Positions 33,244 through 46,260 of a stretch of DNA of 64,000 nt are shown one piece after another. The notes under the pieces are model-generated. The model saw nothing but the letters and a program-made list of their open reading frames with translations. It was not told the origin of the DNA and searched no databases. A program made the translations under genes and the position numbers. The stretch spans positions 15,983,501-16,047,500 of the forward strand of contig NC_088323.1 of NCBI RefSeq assembly GCF_910592395.1, written 5' to 3'. This DNA comes from Lineus longissimus (taxonomy: Eukaryota > Nemertea > Pilidiophora > Heteronemertea > Lineidae). Each line of letters begins with the position of its first letter. Positions within the stretch are counted from its first letter, which is position 1.

Positions 33244-34984
33244 CAAAATGATGAGACCGTGAAACCATAAAGCTTAGCTATGTACAATGTTAAATAATCC
33301 AAAATTACAGGATATCTCGTACATTTTTACTCATCTTTAGGAACTTTTCACCGAATACTCTTTGTCATATTTACAAAATGAATGAATCGGTTTTCGAGAG
33401 TGGAGTTCGAAATAAGTCCAGAGTTTAGTTCTGTCAGAACTTACTCACGAGTAATCAAACTGGGGTAAAACGTATTTTAGAACTGCGAATCGCCCTAGCC
33501 ATATCAGGATTAGGTATAAGCTTGAACAGAACGTCCACCAAGACATCACAATAAGCTAACTATGTACACATCAGGTCAATCTCTAACCAGTATAAACAGT
33601 TTACCCGTATTTTGAACTTTGCCTCCCGTTTAATGCTGAATATTGTGCAAGTGTTTATTTCACGCTTCATCAAAACCATACAAGAGGTCGTTTTGAAATT
33701 GCTGGACGAATCAGTTTGACAAAGCAGATTTTTAATAGTCAATTTAAACACCAGCCGACATTTGTTGGTGGTTTTGGTTATGATGGTCCGTTTCCGTACC
33801 GCCCGTGGCTTGCCCCGCACCTGTTCTGAATGCAGATTTTTAGCATGAATCAAATCATTTTGAGTAGTAATTTCAATGGAAATTCAGTATATTTTGACAG
33901 TAGTGACTCGTTCTACCGTAGAGATGATAGATATTTGATTGGATACAATCTAAACAGCGTCAAACGTACTTCAAAACGACCTCAAAATAAGTTCAACGCA
34001 AGTCACGTGACATTGATTTGGGCGCAAATTAAAAATGTTGTAAAGAGCGCACTGTTGAATCCGTATTACTAGCTTTGAAGTCGATCAAGAGACTAAACAT
34101 GTGTTGTGATTTCATTCCAGTTATTTTTGTACGAAAACAATACCAGCTAGAATCCGAATTTCTAATCATAGTCGAAACGACGTCCAGCCTACCTTTAGCT
34201 GCAATTGTCGGAAGTATCACGTGACCTGCGCAGAACCACAATAATCTCATCAGATTCGCGCATGTACACCATCCTACAAAGAACACACCGTCTACACAAA
34301 ATTTAGAAAAACACCACAAACTTTCCGAAGAATATAGATTTGAGACTAATAGCCGCGGCTTATTATTTAGTTCTTCATCAAATTTTCTGAATATGCTGAT
34401 TTGGGGCCATTGACCTGGAAATAATGGTCTGCATGTACAATTTGAATGAGCATATTCAGCAAATTGGATGAGTAAATGTTTCGGTGTGCGGCTGGCAAAA
34501 TTGTATAAAAATGAGCTTTTAATAGTATCATATATTAAACGAAACGAACATAAAATTCCAGGAACCAAAACAATGTTGAGTTTTGCATAAGTTAGGCCAA
34601 CTATAATCCAAGTGTCGTTTCTCATTCCTGCCAGCCCCGATTCAGGCTAAAGGCCGAAAACATGCTTTTTTTTCATTCTAGATTTTACACCCGTCATTAC
34701 GTTTTCCAACTGACCACACGTGCGCAGCCCGCGTTGACAGCATTCCTGTCATTCAAATGAAATTCCTGAAGAGAGTTATATTTAAATCCTCAATTAAAGG
34801 ACATTTTCTATCATATTTAGCGTGTGTTGCAAGAGGGACATAAATCACTAAGGCCTGATACGGACGTATTGTCACGTCAAAGTGCCTGCTATAACGTCCA
34901 ATATCTATGAAAATTAAGATATAAAACGTCCCCTCCCACACGGAAGAAATATTTTGGACGACAGATATTTTTTTTACCTGGTCT
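33244..34984. other. Gene-poor stretch with one 198-codon minus frame
   Basis: The minus frame 34029-34625 is the longest unassigned one in the window, but I recognise no domain. Inside it, two ~28-bp arms around CTGAATATGCT (near 34376 and 34445) are inverted repeats, which suggests a foldback element rather than a gene. Confidence 0.45.
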
Positions 34985-35259
34985 TAACTATAGGTTAACT
35001 GCTAGTATACCTCTTCAGGAACTATAGGTTTACTGCTAGTATACCTATAGGTTTACTGCTAGTATACCTCTTCAGGAACTATAGGTTTACTGCTAGTATA
35101 CCTCTTCAGGAACTATAGGTTTACTGCTAGTATACCTATAGGTTTACTGCTAGTATACCTCTTCAGGAACTATAGGTTTACTGCTAGTATACCTCTTCAG
35201 GAACTATAGGTTTACTGCTAGTATACCTCTTCAGGAACTATAGGTTTACTGCTAGTATC
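34985..35259. repeat. Minisatellite, 34-bp unit with a 23-bp short form
   Basis: The unit AACTATAGGTTTACTGCTAG + TATACCTCTTCAGG is repeated about seven times. At two places the CTCTTCAGGAA part is missing, giving 23-bp units. Confidence 0.9.
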
Positions 35260-38200
35260 ATAGGAGAAGCGAAAACCACTACCAAGAAAGAAAGACTAAA
35301 ACCACTGCTCCCTGCATGATGGGATTTAGTTACAACACTCAACATTTCTCACCAGTGTAGACTGAACAGTTCACCTTTAAACATATTAATGCGACATCCA
35401 AAACAGTGTACGAAAGAATGATCGGTTCAGCTTTAATCCATTCGAAACAACACTTAAACGGACGACATGTTTCTCTTTCTCCCGCCAAACCAGTGCATGG
35501 TTGTTCAAATCAGTGTTGTAACTAGTAACGCTGGCGTTATCTTAACATAGCGTTATCTCTTTCAGTTAAGCCCTTTAGACTTAACGCCAAGTTAAGCTAA
35601 CGCCAGCGTTAGGGACAAAACTTGCCCTGAAACTGAACTGAAATTTTGTCTTAGCGGCGCTTTAGTTACAGAAGGAGAAAAATACTCCTGCTGTGATGAC
35701 AGTTTGGTAGTAAGTTTATTGACATAGGCCTACTACAAGGTAACCAACAAGAAACCTAATCAAAATATGGAGTTTCAAACGGCCAAGTTAAAGGAAAGCT
35801 CTGCAAGTTAATTCTTATTGAAAATCTCATGTAATTTTTAGCCAGAGTGCTCTTGAAACTGTTGCCATGAATGCTCGCATCTCGTGCAGATCGCGTGAAA
35901 TGTCGCACTACAATCAACGAATTGTCGACGAGGTTATCAATCAAGTAATGATATTTACTCGGCTCAGCAAGTCCCAATACGAAATTTGTACTAATGATCG
36001 TATCCCTTTAATGCTACAAGTAAATATCATCAAAGGAATATATGTGTGGCCTGAATATTATTGAACAGATTGTAGTCCACAGAATGGTTCACCTCTTCCA
36101 CAAAACCCCGCCAATTTGCTTGGCCATGTTCGAATCATGTTAGGTGTGTGTTGAGGTTTCAATTTCAAAATAGCTTTGTGTAACGCGGTCAGCATTTTTC
36201 ATCACTGAAAGAAACTTGGAATTTATCTTGCGCCGGCATTATTCGGAGAAGTCTGGAGCTTTACAAATTCTGACCCGGACCTGGTGATTTGACCCCTGAG
36301 GATAATCCATCAAACAGGTGATCAGAAGGAAGCTGTACTTACAACTGGTCATAAATATGGCCACCCTGTACCAAGAATAGGTAAAGGCTAAGAATGTTGA
36401 AGCGATACGACAAGGACTAGGTACCAAGTTTTGACAATAGGGAGCCAGTGTTGATCAGCACAAGTGTCGAACAGAGCATTTTACATCAACGACAGAAAGC
36501 AATACAATTCCTTTTTTGGGAGTTCAGAGCTGAATTGGGTATCATTTTAGTCATCATCGTTATTTATCTTTATGATTGAATGAAAATCGTTTCAGCGCAT
36601 GTTGTTTCCATGACAAGCTAGGGATGACCGAAGTTCCCATAAGTTTCCATAATCGAATTAGCCATTTTATCACGATCTTCGAAGGAACTATTTGATTTAT
36701 CGAGGGAACTATTTGATTTATCAGGTTCTACAATGCGCAAATTTACAAAGTAGTTTAGAAGAATATCGCAATCTTACGCTGTAGAAGTAACAACCCTCGA
36801 TAATAAACCTCGTCCACAGACTGAGAATTTCAATACAGGTAACACAACAAACAATGACGTCATTGGATCTTCCCAGCGCGCGTATGACAAAAAGTAAACA
36901 GTGCACTCAGTATGTCCATCAGAATCTAAAAGAAAGATTGAAATAAAACTTCTCAATATGATAATACGAATACGACTATGTAAGGACATTATATGGGTAC
37001 ACTACCTAAAATATATATACAGCGTGTACATTTCACAGTCATTATCCAGGCATTGGGTTGCTAAACATTTTGTTACAAACCTACAATTTAGAAATAAACT
37101 AAAAATACTTTCACGCCAAATCGCGCTACCTATTGACATTTGTGTGAACTACATACAACATTATAATATTATGATACATTGGGCACTTCATATAAAAATA
37201 TACTCAGTTTACAGATGCTACTGCGTGTATTATGTAAACAGTCATGTCGGTGTGTTGGAGTCTGGGTGGAGATTCTTGTACGACGACATCAGGCGGGAGA
37301 GATTCCAACCGAAAGGTGGCAGCAGTAGTCGTCATTATAACCACAGAAGCTGACGAATACACAATACACTCGCTCTGGTGTAAATAATCCCCAGTTCCTT
37401 TTGCTGCAGCTGGTTTTATACCAATTGACTGAAAGACGTAGGAAGTCATCATTGACATCAACAAGACATGTGCAGATGGGGACTTATTTGCCAAATTGTA
37501 TTATAGTTGACAGTATGAGTTGGCTGTTAATCTCGTACAGCGAATATGAGTGGCTTGTCGAATCAGCGGGTGTGAAGGGCGACGAAATAGCCAGAAAAAG
37601 AAACAACTCGTCCATTGCGGTGTCTTACATCCAGTGAATCGACAGTCGCCAAGAAAGGATAGGAACAGCCCAGGCAACCTTGTCCAACAATACACGGTTA
37701 ATGCTGCCACCTTTCAAAGAACTCGCGAATTGCCTGACTGATGTTGGAGTACTTAAAATACCACTTCCATTGACTCGTGCACTCTCTTTTATGATAGAAA
37801 ATGCATGTTGTACATCAAGACACTAAAGGTCCAAAATAACCCAAACAAATACACTTCGGAATCAGTGGCGGCCATTTTGAAAATATATTCTCTGCGGGAT
37901 AGCGTTAGTTGGCATAGTGATGATAAACAAGGGTGTATCAGGCTTGCTACGACGAGATATCAACTCAGCCACGGTGTAGAGCGGAAATTAATATCTGTCT
38001 TCAAGATATTTTTTGTCTCTAAAATATCTTTTAGTCAATACTGTTATGTTTTATTGCATAAGTAAAAAATAAAGTTTTAGCAACTTTTAAAAAGTTTTAG
38101 CAACTTTTAGGACACACACATATGCAATTTCAATTTGCAAGTGATCTAGTTTTGGATCAGAAGATAGGCCGAAATTTCACGACAAAGTGGTGAACAATGA

Positions 38201-38952
38201 GTGTTCATCCGCAAACTCTTATGACACAGAGAATGTGCCAAATGGACAACCTGACGTCACTGTCAAGTACTAAGTACCAATTTCACAACATAGGTGGCGT
38301 TTTTATTGCTGATCGACATTTTGAAACCACACCTCATGATTACAAAAAAATTAATAAGGACGTTTTGTTAATAATCAAAATTTTGTCACGCATTGATACC
38401 ACAAGGAAACGGCACATGTTCTCATATCGCCAATATCTTACTGGAAATAACGTCATGACGTAAACGGCGATATTAGGCCAACTGACGTTACTGCTGAAAG
38501 AAACACCAAGCATTGTTTCTACTGACACAAACACGGGCTTCTAACCCTTCAATAACAATAAACCAAAATGGCTCTCCCAAAGTTAGGAAACCAATTTTTT
38601 TATCCAAAATGGCCGCCAAAGATCCCAAGATGGTGATTTTAGTGCCTTGATGTATGTTATTCACAGCGTGCTTGTAGGCTCGTAAGATATGCTAATTTCA
38701 GCGTCAACTCAGTTTTCCTGCACTGAGCAAAATTCCTCCACAACCATTCGTTCCTCCCGTTCCTGCTTTTAGAAAACACCGCATAATCATTGGAAATCAT
38801 ACATGACGAAATTCATCCATCTTCGGGTTCGTATAAAATTTACCGGATCGATACACACGAAACGAAACGAGACTGGAAGAGATCGTGATTATTGCTCTCG
38901 AGTCTCTGTTCATAAGGTCAAGGTCACAATTCCCGATCTCATGATGACGTCA
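35260..38952. other. Region downstream of the receptor gene; no recognisable gene
   Basis: It probably includes the receptor 3' UTR. AATAAA on the minus strand at 38050-38055 lies about 900 nt past the receptor stop and is a plausible poly(A) signal. Frames at 36901-37353 (plus) and 37204-37494 (minus) show no domain. A small inverted-repeat unit around TAACGCTGGCGTTA lies at about 35520-35615. Confidence 0.4.
38050..38055 (-). terminator. Possible poly(A) signal of the receptor gene
   Basis: Minus-strand AATAAA, about 900 nt downstream of the receptor stop. No downstream GU-rich element was verified. Confidence 0.25.
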
Positions 38953-40383
38953 TCACCTTCTCCTGCCCGGTTGTCTATTTCGATACTTACCAAACAAAAT
39001 TTTCCTAAAGGCGTTTCTGAAGTCAGGATTGAATACAGTGTATATAACCGGATTGAGAAGCGAGTTTAAGTAGCCTAGCCACAATACCACGCTAAATGCA
39101 AGATTCGGAAATATGCTGATATCCTTTACGAAAGGCGCCACTAAAGCTAAAATAAAAAATGGGAACCAGCATATAATAAAACAACCCGTTATAATCGCCA
39201 AGGTCCTTGCCGCCTTTCGCTCACGTTTGTGTTCTAGTTTCTCTTTCTGCCGCTCCCGCGTTCTCTCGCGAGATCGATCACGTGGCGGCCTACTTGGATT
39301 TTTATTCTTGCGCATATTGGATAAATTTGGAGTTCGTTTTGGATTGAACACTACTTTATTAGAATCTGAATTCACGGAGACGTGATTGACAGATGGCGAA
39401 TCTGGGACAATTAGTGTATTCCCGTAGTTCGTGTGTTCGCGATCGTTCCTCAAGGGGGCATCAACTGTCAGGAGAGCTTTGTTATTTTTGTTTGCGTCGT
39501 TGATGGGAATTGCGGCGGACCCGTTGCTAGGGCCGTCCGGACTATCGCTCGCGGAAGAAGACACCTGTGTCAACGCAGCACCGTCGGTCGCATTACTATT
39601 TAACGCCATCGACTGGGGAGGCGGGGCTGTCCGATTACCGAAATTCCTTTTTCGAATCCGGTGTCTTGCGGCACGAAATATTTTATAATAGATCACCATC
39701 ATGACTATAAGCGGCATGTAAAATGCACCAAATGTTGAGAAGATCGTGTAGCCCCAATCCTGGCTGATCTGGCAGACTCCGGACTCGTACGGGTTGTTGT
39801 TGTCCTTCCAACCAAATAAAGGAGGAATGGATATACAGATTGAAAAGCCCCAAACGAGAATGATCATAAATATTATCCGCTTAGCTGTTCGCTGTCTTAT
39901 ATAATCAACCTGGGTGACAGCCCAGTATCTGTCTAGCGCAATCGCCACTAGGTGGAGTATTGACGCAGTACAACACAACACGTCGAAACTAATCCAGAGA
40001 TCACAAACCTCGGCCCCAAGGAACCATTTTGAAGTCACTTCGTGCACAGCGCTAATAGGCATGACTAACGTGGCCACCATTAAGTCAGCAACTGCTAAAG
40101 ACATTATCAGATAATTCGCAACACTTTGCAAGTTCCGCTCTAGAATAATGGCGGCCACCACAAACACGTTTCCGATTATTGTGCATAATATCATACAGCC
40201 TAGAATGATGGACGTGCATAATAAATGCACCAAGCCGTAATGTTCCGGGTAGAATCCGAATCCGCCGTACGAGTCGTTTGATCTGTTCGTCTGCTGCGTA
40301 ACTTCAGTGGTGTTCCCGAATAAACTGAACGTATAATGTGATTCATTTGAAATATCGTATCCAATCAGTGTTTCGTTATACAT
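38953..40383 (-). CDS. 5-HT1-like serotonin receptor (aminergic class A GPCR), intronless
   Basis: A single open frame of 476 aa with seven membrane segments. The N-terminus has five N-glycosylation sequons (N3, N13, N24, N33, N36). Hallmarks: N72 in TM1 (N1.50), D100 in TM2 (D2.50), C127 for the TM3-ECL2 disulfide, D134 as the amine-binding Asp of TM3 within SFDVLCCTAS, and DRYW at 151-154. SQDWGYTIFST leads into TM5, CWFPFF marks TM6 and LLNPVIY marks TM7. The third cytoplasmic loop is long (~140 residues, basic, Ser/Pro-rich) and the C-tail very short, as in Gi-coupled 5-HT1, D2-like and octopamine receptors. DRYWAVTQVDYI and SVVLWLGYLNSLLNPVIYT read most like invertebrate 5-HT1. Other aminergic types are possible; a phylogeny would decide. 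The ATG (40381-40383) is the first in frame. Confidence 0.92.
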   Translation of the reverse strand: MYNETLIGYDISNESHYTFSLFGNTTEVTQQTNRSNDSYGGFGFYPEHYGLVHLLCTSIILGCMILCTIIGNVFVVAAIILERNLQSVANYLIMSLAVADLMVATLVMPISAVHEVTSKWFLGAEVCDLWISFDVLCCTASILHLVAIALDRYWAVTQVDYIRQRTAKRIIFMIILVWGFSICISIPPLFGWKDNNNPYESGVCQISQDWGYTIFSTFGAFYMPLIVMMVIYYKIFRAARHRIRKRNFGNRTAPPPQSMALNSNATDGAALTQVSSSASDSPDGPSNGSAAIPINDANKNNKALLTVDAPLRNDREHTNYGNTLIVPDSPSVNHVSVNSDSNKVVFNPKRTPNLSNMRKNKNPSRPPRDRSRERTRERQKEKLEHKRERKAARTLAIITGCFIICWFPFFILALVAPFVKDISIFPNLAFSVVLWLGYLNSLLNPVIYTVFNPDFRNAFRKILFGKYRNRQPGRRR

Positions 40384-41300
40384 GGTGCCTTTTCATTGCA
40401 AATTCGTTAAGAAACTGCACAATACGTATAGTCAGAGAGACACCTATTGTCAATTGCATAAACGACGATGGCAGTTTTCAATGCAGTCACGTGATCACTT
40501 TTATGTCACGTGTTTGCTTTTGTCATGGTAATGATGTCGGTCACTTTTGATACTATCACGTCCTCATCTCTTTACTTTCAAATATCAACTTTAAAATATT
40601 TTTATTTCTAATTACTGAGAACCCTACATCCTTACTCATCCCGAAACCGTGCCTTTTTTTCTCGTTTGTTCCAATTTCAATAAAAAATAGCGCGAATATT
40701 CAGACCTCCTGATTCCTGTGACGTCACAAATTAGATGTCAACAAGAAACTACTTTGCTTAGAAATGAGACCAGGCGTTCAAATCAGTAATTTTCGCGGGA
40801 GAATTAGAAACATTCCGAAACCAATTGAAGGCCTGTCATCTTGTCTATGAGTGACACCGCTGACAAGTTCTCTACTCGGGCGTGCGGACTGCCACTGAGA
40901 ACTAATTTGCATGAACCAAATTACGCAGCCGCAGTGCCGTGTTTGAGTCACACTCCGCTGCGATTTAGCCAAGACCGTCACAATGTCATGGACAGAATTA
41001 TTCCACGCCGTCAATTCGAATTTGTGCAGTCAATTCCACCGATCGTTCATTAAATGCATTATTAACCCAATACCAACTCACGGAAGGAGATGGTTTTGTC
41101 CGTGTTTCTGCGCGTTAAATATAGTACCAACAGACGTCCTTTCTCCCGCCTAAAAATCAATAAGTCGACAAGTAAAATTTCATTTTTCGTTACCGTAGAA
41201 TCTTCTCAGAGCTCAGATGAAATATGTCCTTGATGACTTTTTGTTAGCCAATGGCTGTTCATACGTCACACGTCACGTGATACTGATTTGATGTGCTGCT
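40384..41300 (-). promoter_or_regulatory. Upstream region of the receptor gene with CRE and CACGTG boxes
   Basis: A consensus CRE, TGACGTCA, lies at 40719-40726, 336 bp upstream of the ATG. Two GTCACGTG boxes lie near 40487-40494 and 40505-40512, and another near 41273-41280. An acceptor-like site (ATTGTGCAG) about 34 nt before the ATG on the minus strand would allow upstream non-coding 5' exons. Actual use is unknown. Confidence 0.4.
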
Positions 41301-42110
41301 ATCTTCGGTGCGTACCACACAAAGCCTGCAACAATAAAGAGAAAAAAACAATAAATATTAGTCATTTCATCTTCATGCCAAAGGGTCCGTACTGATCGCT
41401 GCAAAACTGTTTGTACCTAAATGTTCCAGCTCATTGAGGTCACGGACGCTGGGTACTCTTAGTGTCCGTGATGAGGTGTATCATCTTTTAATCCCCAAAC
41501 GAGAAATCATATCAGTATCTTATGGTGCTGAGAAAAAATTATTTTTGGTAGACAAGAATTATGACACTGATCCTACGTCCCATGTACCGGTCTTTTGGCT
41601 TCATCTTCGATATTGTACGCAGGACAAGTGTGAAAACATCATCATCACCTTCTGACAAACATGTAATTTCTGTTATTCACAGTTACTCAGTTACTCAGCA
41701 GTGTACAGAAGTATAGCACTCTGATATTTCGGTGACGGCAAAAGACGTAGGCGCCCGCCTTACGTTTAGGGTCTTTTAATAGGGTAATTAACGCGTAACT
41801 ATGCCTCGAACTACTAATGGCATCCGGCGGGGCTCATAACGCCATCGAAAAATCATTAGGGCCCCATTTATAGCCATTATGTCGATGTTTGTGTCAATAC
41901 CCGTTAATACCCTAAACTATCTTTTTCGCGTCCCGTAGCTTTTTAGGATTCGCGAAAATTTCCGAAAAAAAAATCACGATTTTTTCTTGCCAGATTACGA
42001 AATTTCTTTTGGTTTCACGAATCAACATTTAAAAAAAAAATTTTTTTCGGCAAATCCAGGAGGTTATTCGCGAGAATTTGTCATAACTTTCAATAGCAGA
42101 AGACCTCACG
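41301..42110. other. No recognisable gene
   Basis: Intergenic-looking; A/T homopolymers near 41965-42050. Confidence 0.5.
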
Positions 42111-42258
42111 ACCAGTGTAGAAGTTTGAAATGTCCTTAGATAGAATGCTCGGGAACATCACTAGGAATACTATCACGCGCTTTGAAGCTGATATGCATTA
42201 AAACCCTAACGGCCAAGTGCCCGACATTATTTCCAAGGGGATATTTACTACTCTCCTG
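42111..42258. mobile_element. Diverged CCGGTGTAGAAGTTT-ended MITE, copy 1
   Basis: Shares GTGTAGAAGTTTGAAATGTC and later phrases with the better-preserved copy at 53411-53588. The right end is weak. Confidence 0.45.
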
Positions 42259-42839
42259 CCCCTCTGCCTCCCGCACAAACATCTATCATCACAAAATTGA
42301 CAGCAATAAAATCAAAGCCACTAAACCCAAAAGCTGGTGACGTAGCATAACTGGGCGACCAGTTGCTTGCCACCCTATATAATCCAACACGCATTTCAAA
42401 CGCTTTATAGGCAACTTCACACATTCTAATGCTATACGCCCAAAGCATGAATCATCCAATTTTGCGCTTTTTTCACTTTTTTCGCATTTTGACGATTTGT
42501 TGAAATCCCCTACGACCTTCCTGACAATATCACTGTCAGATGGCGCTCACGAATGACAGGGCTGTAAGATTTGGTTCAATGCATCAATAAAATGCATTAG
42601 GACAGAGGATAGACACTTATTGAATTTGCAAGATCGATATAATTTCTATCACTTAGGCAAGATTATCTTCAATTCAACGTGCGGCGGTGTGATGACATGT
42701 TTTTTAAGTATGAAGTTGCGCCCGGATTACAAAGTTATTTCTTATAAAAGTATGATGTTGTGTGCAGATTACAAAGTCTAGATTCGTCCTTTTCATCAGC
42801 CTACGTCAAACGAATCTTTACGTCATGTCTTCTCGCTGA

Positions 42840-43050
42840 GGGAGCAGGGTTGAACAATGGTTGAGCGTCGGCCTTGAGGTCTCGCCTTTGCTACCCGGCC
42901 GGTGCCACTCCGTAACTCGCAACTGGCCTGAAGTGTCCTAGTGTGCGCTGGTTTATGGACAGGCTAGGTAAAAATGTTGCGATTGTAAAGCGCTTTGAGA
43001 CAGTAGATAATACAGTGAAAAGCGCTACGTAAAATCATCATTATTATATT
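42840..43050 (+). repeat. Degenerate SINE-like repeat
   Basis: An A-box-like TGGTTGAGCGTCGG starts the unit. It ends with GTAAAGCGCTTTGAG, about 20 bases, AAAGCGCTACGTAAA and an ATT-rich tail, the same tail pattern as at 2850-2946. No clear B-box was found. Confidence 0.45.
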
Positions 43051-46000
43051 AAAAGGCTCAACGACATGACTGACCTTGTTTTCAGAAGCTTCTTGACACG
43101 CTCGAAGCAGTCACAGTATTTTTTGGCCCCTTAGCGGCCTCGGCGACATTCCACATATAATCGGATACGATGTTTCTCATCAAATGTCACTTTAAAAACA
43201 CAGCCATGGAAACAAAGAAGGATTAGACTAACACAATGGTGACAGGATCATTGATTGACTAACCTTGATGACCAACACAACTTGCATCCTCCCCCGAGCG
43301 ACCCTCTGAGGTTACACAAGAAAACTTTAAACATCCCGCAAACAAATCAATGATGACTTCCTAAGTCAATCTTCTGTACTAAGTGCTTAATTTACTGTTT
43401 GAATTATGGCTCTGACATTAAAATGATGTAAAACAAATATTATTTCGTTTGCAAGGAACTGAAAAGCAAGCCCTGAGTTTCATGAAAACCAAGCTTTAGG
43501 TCTCAACCAATCAAAATGTTTTTTTAAGATGGTCACGCATTTGATTGGTCAATTTGTAGAAAACATGGTCGTCCTTTGACGATTCGTCCAAACCTGCCCC
43601 AACGTGCCAGCGGTTGATTATAAGAAGATAGCGATATATGAAACTAAACTGTTGCAAAAACCACAGGTTGTCGGTAGTTTGTGGAGCGACCATCTCAAAT
43701 TCTCCAACAGCAACGAGCAAACAGCAACGAGCAAACAGCAACGAGCAACGTCGGGCGCCACCATGCCTTTCATTTCGACTCGACGACAACAAATATGGCG
43801 TCAAGTCATCAAGTGCATAAGATCTCCTCATACCGATCATTTCTATAATTTGCGGAAATTATACCGTATTACGTTACGAATACATGAAAAGTAATTTCCA
43901 TATTAGTAATTTGAGCCGTACTCGAGTTCTCGGAGTCAATATCGTCAAACTTGAGTATGATTGTGCTGCAAATAATAACATTGAGTGATTTCTGTGATAA
44001 TCGTAAGCCTCCCTATAGCTAGGATTTTCAAGGGGAATGGGCCGGTTTCTGGGACAGCAGGCCGCGATTATAGAGAGGTCACGTTTTCACATGTAACGTG
44101 TCACTGTTCACCTTTCACGGGTGACATGAAGAATGAACAACTCATTCCCAAAACGCGGGCTGCATACGATCCACGAGGTCACTTTTCACCCTCACGTCGT
44201 TAGCTTTCCAAGCCCATGACAAGTCTAACGTGAACAGTGTCAACGTGAATCCTTTATAACTTCGCCATAAGTTGGGTTCACGTTTCGTTGTCATCTGTCA
44301 TGCTTCTCGTGTCACAAGTCATGACTTATCAATCAATAGCATGTTGAAGACCTATGCTGGAAAACATGAAATGATATGACATAAGAGTGAAAAGTGACAT
44401 CGCGAATCATATGTAGGCCACTCTTTGGTAAATAATTGTTTGTTATTTAAGTGACAGATTCCCAAGTCAATGTGAACTCTATGTAACTCCAGCCTCATGG
44501 TTGAAACACGTTTCCTTTGCTTGAAATCAATACAGAAACTCTAAAACAATATGTTCCTCCTCCCCCGGCGAGGTATAGTAATTAAGACTCGTAAGAGCAA
44601 GGGGAACACCGACAGCTGCCGCACTGGCTTCCACGTCAAATTGAATCTCGTGAGATTCGAGAAGAATCTAAGTCAATCAGTGTCCTTAATTTGGTTCCGT
44701 CTTAAAATGTGCGTAGATGTCACATCAGTTGTTTTTACCAGAGTCGTTCAAATAAATTTGAAAATTAGACCTCGGTACTAATTATTAAGTGGTTCTCCAA
44801 GGGTGTTGAATAACCGTAACGAGAATTTATAGGCGGGGGCTAGGTCAGATGAAGTTGCACAAAGTCTCTAATAGGGGCCTCATTCATGTTCATGGATGGT
44901 CATATGGGCCCTGGATCCAAGGCCCCTTTTTTAGTTTGATGGCAGAATTTTGCAAAAAATTACCAAATGTTTGAAAAGCCATGAAGCGGTTGGAATTTTC
45001 AGCTGATTTTTGCATGCAGCATCTCAACGACATCAACAACTACATTTGCAGTGTTTTATTGGTTCTGACATGTCTAGATATCAATCATAACAATATATCA
45101 TTTTGTGTCATTTTTGGATGGATTTTCAGGGCAAACACGAGCGACGCTAAGATGCTGAACATTTTGGAATATAATGATAGATACATAATCTAATAATGCT
45201 AAAGTGAAATATCGATATCAATGCTAATTATCAACTTATTCTTCCAAATATCACGAAATGACAACTTGGACATGTTCTCAAAATATCAAATTTTTTGGAC
45301 AATTTTCCTGAAAGTATTAGGCCTACTTACTTTGCAAGAATCGGACGGAGCATGATCAACAGTGAGCAATTTGGGTCGAAAATGGTCCAAACCTGACGGC
45401 CATTGTAGGCCTATTGTTCGTGCAGTGCATTTTCTTGCGAAATGAGTATGTTCATTCTTGATGCACACGTACAATCAATGCCCTATCTATTTGACAGGTG
45501 GCGCATTTCTTTGAAAAGCATATTTTAGAGCTTCAGACGTCTCCAGGTTTAACACAGCATCTGATCATTATTTTTCCAAAATAATTTTTTTCCCGCACCT
45601 ATATCACGAACAGACATCCCTAAAAGCGTCGCCGGTGGATTGCGGTCTTTTCCCGGCATTTGCTGCCATGTTGCTCGGGGCTCTGGCGCACTAGTTGAGG
45701 CTCAAAGGCCGTTACTTATGACAGTAACCTCGCTCATGCCGTTGGCACTTATCGGAGTATGGTCGTAAAGTCTCCTGCATTGACGCGCCATGAACTTTAT
45801 GGCAGAGGTGAATGGTGTGCAGTAGAATTTATGGCGCACCTGCTACTGAAATGTCCCAATAACTTAAGTACATATATTATTGTGTATAAGTTCAACTTGG
45901 AAGACACAACAATTTCATCACCTAAGGCGCTGGGTGAACAAAGGGATGCTCTTCAGGGCTCGGTTGTTCAAAACAAGTTTTATCACTAACCCTGACGTCA

Positions 46001-46260
46001 ACTTAACTTTAAGTTATCACCACCTGTTGAGTCGAGTTCCTAAGGCCATTTTACGTTAACGCCAGCGTTGTGAGTGACAAACTTTGTTTCAAACAACCCG
46101 GCCCAAGTGACTTATACATAGAGTCAGCAGTCTTATGGGTCGTACTTGATTCAACTCGTTAAAATCGTAGCCGAACAGACAAATTGCCTCTATCTCTCTC
46201 ACCATGGAGATGTATAGGGTTAATGAGTCATGTTGCTGTGTGCCAGGGCTAATATCCACC
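43051..46260. other. No recognisable gene
   Basis: Frames of 96-109 codons near 43511-43894 overlap on opposite strands and include a short AGCAACGAGCAAAC tandem; no domain is visible. Arms with GTGTCACTGTTCAC-type sequence near 44095 and 44235 are inverted repeats and may bound a small MITE. Confidence 0.45.

Noticed and set aside
37204-37494. Minus-strand terminal coding exon with an acceptor-like CTTTCAG
   Set aside because: No recognisable domain, no upstream exon to join and an oppositely oriented frame over the same bases; too weak to call.
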